DNA of 64,000 bases from Tieghemiomyces parasiticus (Eukaryota > Kickxellomycota > Dimargaritomycetes > Dimargaritales > Dimargaritaceae), in the NCBI GenBank assembly GCA_027575765.1, contig JANBPT010000050.1:27823-91822 (forward strand), read 5' to 3'. The notes below the pieces were generated by a model. The model ran no database searches. It had not been told where the DNA came from and saw only the letters and a list, made by a program, of their open reading frames with translations. Position 1 is the stretch's first letter. Each line of letters opens with the position of its first letter. A program made the position numbers and the translations under genes. Positions 55,761 through 64,000 of the stretch are shown here, piece after piece.

Positions 55761-57762
55761 TGCTGCTCTATAGGGTAGCTCGGATGAGTCTCCGATGGCA
55801 TCAAAACTAAATACAGAGGCGGCGGGCACTGCTTAGCAGACCCACCACCTCTTATGTTATACCATTTTTACTGGTTAACTTGGTGGTTTTGACCACAGGG
55901 ATACGGCGGCTGTCCCTACTCGGCTAGCCATCGACTTACTCATGAAACTGGGAGACCAGCTGCGTAAGTGCCACCCTGGCGTCGCCGACCCCAAGCCACA
56001 GGACTGCCTCTCATTTACACATCGCTTGGGGATAAAAGATCCACTCTTGTTTACTATCTTCGACGCAGGGAACCTCCCAGGGATGGCCGTAGGCCTACAC
56101 GCTTCAATTATGCCCATACAGGCCTTGGGGCCCCGCCACGTCGTCCACCGTAGGGCCTTCCTTCAGGTAGGTACCATAGGGATTGCTCAGCTTCACCTCA
56201 ATAATCCGGGGAACTTTCAAGGGGTAGGGTATCTGGCTCTCTCCTATAATTTCTGATAGTACCAGTGACGATTCCATATTCATTAGGCATGGTCAGTTAG
56301 GGTAAGAAGTATAGATCAGCTTCGGTTGACGTGGCGGAATGACCAGAAGGAAGAAAGAACGTCAGCAACGGTTTTGTGTCAGGGACTTAGGTTGCGGTGA
56401 CGCCGAGTTTATCTCCTCACTTGACCGCTGGATAGTTTGCGCGTGTCAGGGTGACCATGGGTGTTAATTCGACCGAAGACCAGTGCCACGGCAATTGCCA
56501 AATAGAAGGTGACGGGGAAAGTCCCATGGACCGACAGCTGGGTAGTCTAGGGGCTCTAGCAGGGCTGAGTGACTATTGCTTTTATAATTGCAATATCCAT
56601 GTCTCCGTTGCCTGTGCCGCTGAGTCATGCCTGGCTTCGATAAACATCAACCTAGAGAGCTCTTATGTCGAAGCCAAACCGGGGTTACTTGTCTGGCCAT
56701 AGCCTAGACAGCAGCCCCGTCAGGAAGGGATTGGCGTAGGTGACCCAGGCCGGCCGAGCCAGCTGGGCTGACCCAGCTAGGTTACCGAGCGGTGTCTAGG
56801 GTCAAAGGTTCCATGATTATGAAACGATGCCTTCAGCGCATGCCTTGGTGAGCACTTTGGGACGGCCATCACCACGTTTAACCGTCAGTTGAAACCTCGA
56901 CGCCATCCCCTTCTATCTTGGCGGGTGCGGTGAGGGTTTCTTGCCCGGCCCCTTCCCCCACCCCAATACGCCCCTAACGCTTTGCCGTGCCCGACCGGCC
57001 ACAGCCCCTCATTGCTCCAATGTCTCGAGCCATCGGGGCTGGCCTGTGGCGGAAGAGACGGCAGTGGGCGCCCCTGATGGGTATTTGCCCCCGCCCCTCT
57101 CTCCGGGGGCCTCCTCGGCTAGCTGAGTTTGGCCCTCTGGGAGGTCGGGGCTGACTGCCCTGTCCTACTCCCTCTCCGTTAACTCGCCGGTATAAATTGG
57201 CAGGGCCGCGTCCCCTCCCCCGTCAATGTCTGCCCTTATTGAACCCCCCCTCACCAACCGCTCGCGTTTAGATTATCAAGCTACTTTATGCCGGGTATTG
57301 CAGTGTGGTTTTCTCCGTCCGTTCAACGCTGCGCAGTCCCCATAGTGCTTGCATTCGCTTCATCACACGCGTCCTGACAACCCGCGTCCTTTCCTCCCAT
57401 TGGATCGTCCCGAGCAGGATTGTTTACGTTTTTCGCTCCCCTAGTTGCCCGACCCATGCTGTTTCTACCGCCCGCGCCTACACCTTGTTTGCCGTCTTAT
57501 CCTTCGCGTTGCCATCGCACCGTCTGCTTTATCTCGTTGCCCTGATAACCTGTCACCCCAATAGCTAGCGTCACCTGACCCGGGCCTACCAGCTGTCTTC
57601 ACATAGCCTTGTATCACCTTGTTTATGGTCCCGCACCCCCATTCGAAACGACGCGTCCATATCCCCTTACCATTCCTCACATTGGTAACATTCCCATCTC
57701 TCAGCCAGTCGACCATTCCTACTTCAAGGCACGCCACTTCTCCACCCGCACGCCCCCTCACT

Positions 57763-60007
57763 ATGGAACAGCCACGTCGACCCGGCCGTCATAGTCTCGG
57801 CCTTGGCGGTATCGGTCGCACTTTCCGACCCCCGCGCCACTCGTTGCAGCCACAGGGAACCGGCGGAACCACTCCGCTCTACACACCGACCTCAGCCCTC
57901 AGTCCCGTACCAAACCTACCCGTGGCCAACCTACCGACCCCACACGCCCCGCGGCTGCCCGCGCCAGTTGCGGCGGTGGCAGCCGAGGGCGAGCGGACCA
58001 TTGGAAACATGCGCTTGCTCGGCGTGCGCCACGTGTCTATGCCTATCCCGACCACCGTCACCCTTAACACGGCCCCGCCCGCCGACATTCCTACGCCTAC
58101 TACCTCCGCTGCCGCCACGGCTCCGGCCACCGTGCCTCCGGCGACGCTCGCGGCGCCTACTCCGGCAGAGACCCAAAGCGCCTCGCCACGCCGCCGGTTC
58201 CGCTCGCTAACCCCGCGCAGTATCCCATCGCTGAGCGAAATCACCAAGAAATTGACATCCCTGTCTCCGGAGAAACGTGGCGCCGACAGTGCCGCTCGTC
58301 GGCGCAGTCACGGCACCGAGGGCGTGGCGGGCAACGGTTCGTTGGCCACCAATCCTTATCCGAACTTCCGGGTAATCCACACCCCTGCCGAGGACCCCGA
58401 GCAGTTAGCCTCCGCCCGTATTCTTCTGACCGGGTCCACGGCCTCGGCGACCTTGACCACGCCGTCCTCGGTGGCCGATTCGCTGCGCTCGATGGAGGAT
58501 TCTGATAGGGATATTGCGGCCAGTCCGACCCCTGCTGCCGCCGGGATGATGACCTCCGCCGCTGGTACCTGGCGCGCGGCGCCCAACATGGCCAGTTTGC
58601 CGCGTGAGATCATTTATAGGGTGTTCCGCTATGTCGACGCCCCGCGTGACCTCATCGCTTGTTCCCAGGTGTGCATTACCTGGCGGTTCCCCGCCCTCCA
58701 TGCTTACCGTCACCTGCTCCGGGTATATCCATACGCCAACATGTCACTCCTGCGCGCACTCCGGTAAGTTCCAGAGGTTTATCCCCAACAGTTACCCAGA
58801 CATGGCCTACAGTCACTAGGCCAAGTGGTGAAAATGCCCCCCCCTCCGTCCCCCACCGTTAGGCTTTTTTATTAATTTTTATTCTCCCTACCCTGCGCAT
58901 CCATCCCTTACTAGAAAGCGCCTCCGCCAGCATCACACCCCGGTCAACATGGTCCGGCTCGATGAGATTGTGTACGGCCTGGCCGAGGAGTACTGCCAAA
59001 GTAACCCAGACTTTTTAATTCTGAGCAGCAGCAAGGAGGCGACGGATACTATCTACTCCATGCTATGGACGTTCCTCTTTATTGACCGCGAGTTCCGCAA
59101 CGACTCGGTGCGAAACAAGATGAGCTGCCAGTACTTCATCAAGCTGGTGCAGGGCAGCTACAAGAAGCAGGTGTACACGCCCGCCGCGCTCAAGGCCATC
59201 TACCGGGACATTCGTGACCGGCCGATTCTGGATAACTATCTGCCCATTGTCACGTCGCACGTCAATGCCCACCGCGGGCCTGATCCCGTGGCAGCGGGGT
59301 TCCTTCTCGCGCGGGCCGTCCCCCCGGTGGTCGCGCCAGCGGCAGAAGTACGACCGATCGACCCGGAGGCCCGGAGCTCCATGTCAGCTACCACCACGAC
59401 GGCTGCCACGGAGGTCTCCCCCGCTGGCAGTCTCCTGGCCCAGCCTTCGCCGTACCTGTCAGCCGCTAGCAGCAGCGCCCGGTCCCCGGCGCCTTCAGCC
59501 TCCTCACATGTCAGTTCTGTGGTGGCTGCGCCTGAGGCACGCGAAACGGATGCGGCCACTACAACCAGCGTCATGGCCCTCCCGATTGAAGTACTTGACC
59601 CGCAGCCGGCCGTGGACGAGGAGGAAGCGGGGGTTGACGGGTCCCTGCCGATTTTCGACCATCTTCACCAGCCACTTTCCTTGCCCCCGTCCGGTCGGCC
59701 CCTTTCCATCACTTCTGTTGGGTTACGCGAGTTCGAACCGTCCATCTTTAGCAACCTTGACCACCTGGCCGACTTGAACCTGGACCTGGACCTAAACATT
59801 ACCCTGGACGCCGTCACTCATGGCGCCGATGCAGGCCACAGTGGCAGCAGCAGTCGCCACGAGGACGTCGCTGCCCCATCCCAGCCTTCGGCGACGGTAG
59901 GTGGTCCTCACCGTACCGCGCGTGCCTCCCCGTCCCTGGCGTCATTGCGGAGCTGGTGGAGTCAGATGAAAGGTCCAGCGCGCTCTGCAGCTTCGACGTT
60001 GCGTTGA
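57763..60007 (+). CDS. F-box protein with partial Sec7-like domain (FBXO8-like)
   Basis: Two exons: 57763-58763 and 58915-60007, in frame, 697 residues. An Ala/Pro/Thr/Ser-rich N-terminus leads to an F-box at about 277-315 (ASLPREIIYRVFRYVD, then IACSQVCITWR). After the intron comes the C-terminal half of a Sec7 fold: EIVYGLAEEYCQSNPDF, FLFIDREFRNDSVRNKMSCQYFIK and YTPAALKAIYRDIRDRPI. The layout matches FBXO8, which joins an F-box to a Sec7 domain. The glutamic-finger motif that normally precedes the YC-x-x-NP segment (FRLPGE type) is not visible, so nucleotide exchange on Arf is doubtful. A ~240-residue low-complexity tail follows. It probably acts in an SCF ubiquitin ligase. The start at 57763 begins a clean low-complexity N-terminus; the frame stays open upstream. 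Confidence 0.8.
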
Positions 60008-61415
60008 AGACCGCCGTTGGCTTGATTAACTCCCCCCTCCAATCCTTTACCTTGTATATGACTAGTGCTATCGTTATCATCTCCTCTCCCATTCCTGTAC
60101 CCAATGCTGCATCTCACTGTGTATGTATGAAGGGAGAAGGTTCCTTGATACTTTCTCAACTCCTACTGCTACTCCCCCCTCCTACGGACCCATGCCCATT
60201 CTTACCTTGTACCATTTGCATACCTGACCTATCCCCTTCGCTACACTCGCATCTGGGTTGCATACCAATAAACGGCAACCACCTTCAACCCTGGATTATC
60301 TCCCACTAGGGCACGACGGCTAACTGGGAGGTCACAGGGGCATCGATTACCTAGTTGGGGTCAGCCCCCGTGTTTTGACGCCCGGACCGACCAATGCCCC
60401 TTCCTGTCGCCACCACGACTGGACTGAGGGCCGTCGGGTCGGCATTTTAAAATGATATTTTTCAGTTCTTTGTGGATTTATCCCAGCGTCAAATGCGGGG
60501 CGGTACAGCTCTAACCGACACAATGCATCATCGTACCCCGGCCAGTCTTTCACATCATACTCGAGGAGTGCGGAGTAGTAACAATGCAGTCTCGACTGCA
60601 ATCAAAAAATAATATAAAACCTTGTTTTGGCGCACGGTGGGCAGTCCTAAAGGATCGACACAGTTTCCACAATAGAAGGCGCATTCCGGTAAGGCCCTAA
60701 AAAGTAACTTCCTTACTGGCCGACCATAGTTCTATTTAGACCGCCGAGACGCGCTAGAAGATTCCTTTTCTGCTTGGCGATGGCTTAATTATTATAAATT
60801 TCGTCACTGAACACCGGACTTTCGCCCGGAAGGCCCTATGGCCGTATTGTCTTTGATTCTTTACCACCGACCTGCCAACCTCATACGGATTGATACGCCG
60901 CGTCCAATGTTGCCATCTTCATTCAACCGCGTACAATCTAGGGTGGCTCCGATTGGCGGATCTACTCCCACTCTACATCGTTTGTGCTTTGTATGTATGA
61001 GTATGTGCGACAGGGCTTGGCAGCTGCTGCGCACGTCCAGGGGATTGTAGATCGAGGAACGTGACATGGGTCGCGGTGGTTGAGCCTATAGTAACCCACC
61101 CCTCACGTTCTCACCCTACCGTAGGGGGATTTTTTTTAACCTAGTCTCCGGGCCAATGCTCAGCTTGTACCACCGGACTCGCACGCATCACTCACTATAT
61201 TACTGGGGCCTCGCTGCCCCTTGGCGGTTACCCAGTTCCAAATCCTTACTAGCCCCACGCCTGAAAGCCATTCCCTCGATTTCCAGTCTCTCTCTATATA
61301 TACACATACATATTTATTTATTTCGGTCGTTTGTATCCCGAAAGAGCTGTACTTCTTCACTCATTCCAGTCGCGCCCAAGATTTCGACATTTTCACATCC
61401 AACTGGCCGTTAGCC
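60008..61415. other. Spacer between the F-box gene and the metacaspase
   Basis: 1.4 kb, AT-rich in the middle. Pyrimidine-rich DNA with alternating TA/CA (about 61293-61325) lies before the metacaspase ATG and is likely promoter and leader. No gene was recognised. Confidence 0.45.
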
Positions 61416-63467
61416 ATGTACCCCGGTCAGCAGTATAACCAGCAACAGCAACCACCCTACCCGCCGCCCAATCAACAGGGCGGTGGCGGATACCCTCCCA
61501 TGCCTGGGGGCAACGGCGGTGGGGGCTACCCGCCGAATCCCTACGGCGGCGCGGGCGGACCTGGCTTCCCAGCCCCCGACGGTGACGCGTACGGCGGTGG
61601 CGGTGGTATGCCCGGATTCAACGTTCCCATGCCCGGCGGCCATGATGGTGGTGTTGGGGGCTACCCGATGCCGGGCGGTTTTGGTGGTCCACCCGGTCCT
61701 CCCTCCTACCCCCCAAATAACAGCAACTTTCCTCCGAGCCCGTACGGTCCTCCCGGCAGCGGCGGTGGTGGTCCTGGCGGCTACCCGCCCAGTAACACCA
61801 ACTTTCCCCCATCACCGTACGGTCCTCCCAGCGGCGAAAACGGCGCGTATCCGCCGCCTCCAGGAAATATGGGTGGTGGTTACCCGCCACAGCAGCAGCA
61901 GCAGCAACAACAACCACCACCTGCTCAGCCGCCTCGTGTGACTAATCGTCCGCCCCAGACACTAGCGCCCAACGGAGCCATGAGCGCGAACCCCCAGATC
62001 AATAATCTCTACCAGCAGGCTGGCCACGTCCAGCAATCGCAGCTCACTGGCCGCCGCCGGGCCTTGCTCATCGGCATCAATTACATTGGCCAGCCCCAGG
62101 CACTGAAAGGTAAGCTTTGGGCCGGATAGTGTTAACCCTGTACGTGTGTGGGCGCACAGCCAGCGTGTACGTAGGGAATAGCGTTGCCTCCCCTTTTGTT
62201 GTGCAGTGCAGTGCATACTGGGCCAATTTTTTTCCGGCGTGGGCTCGGTAGGCGTAATGAGACCAACCCTCCCTAATACACCTCAACCCCAATCCTTTGG
62301 CCCCATCTAACAACCACTCACTCACTCCATCATATCCTTGTGTTTCCCGTATTACACATACCCCTTTCCGATTAACCCCCTCCCCATGTGCCTCTTCCCA
62401 CCCTTTGCTAATTATCCTAGGCTGCCTGAATGACGTGGTCAATATTAAGCGCTTCCTCATTGAGTTTTTCAACTTCCGCGAGTGCGACATGGTCATACTC
62501 ACCGACGACAGCAAAGACCCGCGCAACATGCCCACGCGGGCCAACATGACGCGGGCCATGAAGTGGCTGGTGTCCGATGCCCGGCCCAACGACTCGTACT
62601 TCTTCCACTTCAGTGGACACGGCAGCCAGACCACCGACACCACGGGCGATGAGATTGACGGCTACGACGAGACCGTTCTGCCCGTGGACTATAAGACCGC
62701 CGGCCAAATAACCGACGACGAAATGAATGCCATCATGGTTCGTCCGCTGCCCCAGGGGTGTCGACTCACCGCGGTGTTTGATTCCTGCCATTCCGGTACG
62801 GCATTGGACCTGCCGTTCGTCTATGATCACCAAGGCCGGTTGGTGCAGAACCAGATTTCCGAACTGGCCACTTCATCCATCGTCGCGGCCGGTAAAAAGT
62901 ACCTGGCGGGCGACGTCATGTCCGCCGGCAAATCCATTTTCTCCGGCCTCAAGACAGCCGTTAATGGAGCTAAGATCCAGAATAAGCAGAAACAGCTGAA
63001 GAGCAGTATGGCCGACGTGATCATGTTTAGCGGGTAAGTCCAGTCCATTCTTGATTGGGAGGAGAAAGTTGAAACGTCGTGACGCACTTCATATTGACAT
63101 CAGTTTTTAGTTGTTTTTTTTGCCATTGCGCGGCTTAAGGCCAGCTGTCATTGTGCATAATAACCGTATAATCTGAAGAGGCGCCCCCTATTAACACCCT
63201 AACAACTATCCTTTCGCTCCAACTCCGCACTGTTCGCTACCCAACAGATGTGCCGATTCCCAAACCTCAGCCGACACGTACAACTACGCCGTGGGCAACA
63301 CCGGGGCGATGTCTCACGCCCTTGTTTCGGTCCTGCGCGATAACCACCGCCAGACCTACTCGCAAGTCCTGGCTAACGTGCGACAGTACCTCAAGGGCAA
63401 GTATAAGCAGGTCCCACAACTCAGCTCCGGACGGCTCATGGACATGAACCAGGTGTTTACCATGTAG
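61416..63467 (+). CDS. MCA1: Type I metacaspase
   Basis: Three exons: 61416-62109, 62421-63033 and 63248-63467, in frame, 508 residues. A prodomain of about 200 residues is rich in Gly, Pro, Tyr, Gln and Asn, with two near-identical units (NFPPSPYGPP) and a Gln run. The caspase-like domain starts at RRRALLIGINYIG. The catalytic histidine is H298 in HFSGHGSQ and the catalytic cysteine is C354 in DSCHSGT. The domain closes with ADSQTSADTYNYAVGNTGAMSHAL and a C-terminal LDMNQVFTM-like end. Metacaspases cleave after Arg or Lys, need calcium, and act in protein quality control, stress and ageing. The start at 61416 begins the prodomain; an open frame upstream lacks its character. Confidence 0.95.
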
Positions 63468-64000
63468 TATAGTCACATAACCATTTGAGGTATTTATGAC
63501 CAGTCCGCCTCGCTTGACCCGCAATTAAAGCATTATTATCTCTACCGCCTCTGCCCTGCCGCACTGCACGTGGTCTACATTACCCCAAGGCCCCTTCTGT
63601 ACATCGTATCTGTAGTGGCATGCGAGGCTCATCCGTTTGGTCGTTAATACATGTTCGAAACCTTTCAAACTTGCGTGTGCTGGTACGGTCAAGCCAAGAG
63701 GACCTGTGATTATGGCCTCGACTCTTTATTATACCCGATTACCAACCTGCGAAGTGGTCGAATCGGGACACTACCTGCAAGACTAGTGTAAAGGTAGATA
63801 GAATTAAATTATAGCACACCTGCTGCCATAGTATACCACGGGCCGGCGGAATTGACCGGTAGCGAGGGCAGAGTTGGCAGAATGCGAGGAGAGAGGAGCA
63901 GGACGTGACTGGAGACGACGTGGGCGGGTGGACACTGGCGGCGTCCGCGCGACCCTGGCTTATTGGGAATTCTTACCACGCCGCCACCACCCTCCGTCCA
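63468..64000. other. Right-end spacer
   Basis: 533 bases after the metacaspase stop. The last 150 bases are GC-rich and could be the edge of another gene that lies outside the window. Nothing can be called from what is shown. Confidence 0.35.
63524..63529 (+). terminator. Polyadenylation-like signal ATTAAA after the metacaspase
   Basis: ATTAAA 57 bases past the stop codon, a common variant of AATAAA. The match is to consensus only. Confidence 0.35.

Larger units (their letters stand above)
55157..57762. other. Gene-poor spacer, 2.6 kb
   Basis: Contains the eIF3d promoter, two poly-C tracts and the upstream region of the F-box gene, where a TATAAAT string lies near 57191. A 104-codon open frame at 55942-56256 has no recognised domain but contains two donor-like strings. 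No gene is called. Confidence 0.5.

Noticed and set aside
55942..56256. 104-codon plus-strand frame
   Set aside because: No recognised domain, and it contains two donor-like strings; coding status cannot be supported from sequence alone.
1..64000. CRISPR array, transposon ends or tandem-repeat arrays
   Set aside because: Apart from the GH16 repeat, simple homopolymers and the BRC repeats I saw no spaced direct repeats, transposase, reverse transcriptase or long terminal repeats.

Overview
This window looks like nuclear DNA of a filamentous, early-diverging (non-Dikarya) fungus. It has spaceous eukaryotic housekeeping genes, short spliceosomal introns with GTAAGT-type donors, GC-rich coding sequence and more AT-rich spacers. 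Fungal lineage is indicated by a CRH-type GH16 cell-wall enzyme, a type I metacaspase with a Q/P/G/Y-rich prodomain and an Ssp1/CaMKK-type kinase. A BRCA2 homologue with BRC repeats, a gp78/AMFR-like ubiquitin ligase and an F-box/Sec7-like protein are more typical of early-diverging fungi than of budding yeasts. A zoopagomycete such as Kickxellales/Dimargaritales is possible, but that placement is inference only.

Layout, left to right: GH16/CRH wall enzyme (-); an uncertain two-exon candidate (+, 1.7-2.4 kb); GPN3 (-); NOB1 (-); gp78/AMFR-like E3 ligase (+); RNA polymerase III subunit RPC31/POLR3G (-); mitochondrial ribosome recycling factor (+); TLC-domain membrane protein (+); VPS39/VAM6 (+); BUD22/SRFBP1-like protein (-); myosin regulatory light chain (-); DRS1/DDX27 helicase (-); eIF1A (-); seipin (+); Ssp1/CaMKK-like kinase with very large insertions (-); BRCA2 homologue (+); a 3.4 kb gene-poor stretch; ABCC/MRP transporter (+); a small secreted protein (-); eIF3d (-); a 2.6 kb gene-poor stretch with two poly-C tracts; F-box plus half-Sec7 protein (+); metacaspase (+).

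The genes are not a cluster with one pathway. Several concern ribosome production and translation (NOB1, DRS1, BUD22-like, eIF1A, eIF3d, mitochondrial RRF) and RNA polymerase assembly or subunits (GPN3, RPC31). Others serve membranes and lipids (seipin, TLC protein, gp78-like ligase, VPS39, ABCC). Multi-exon models were built by hand from splice sites; in every recognised multi-exon model the exons join in frame and the total length is divisible by three. No tRNA, rRNA, CRISPR array or intact mobile element was found.

No wholly new system is evident. The most unusual items are the kinase whose catalytic domain is split by about 100-, 400- and 250-residue insertions, the F-box protein with only the C-terminal half of a Sec7 fold, the CUE-less gp78-like ligase, the compact BRCA2 with altered BRC motifs, exons consisting only of a start codon, and a possible unrecognised gene at 1.7-2.4 kb.
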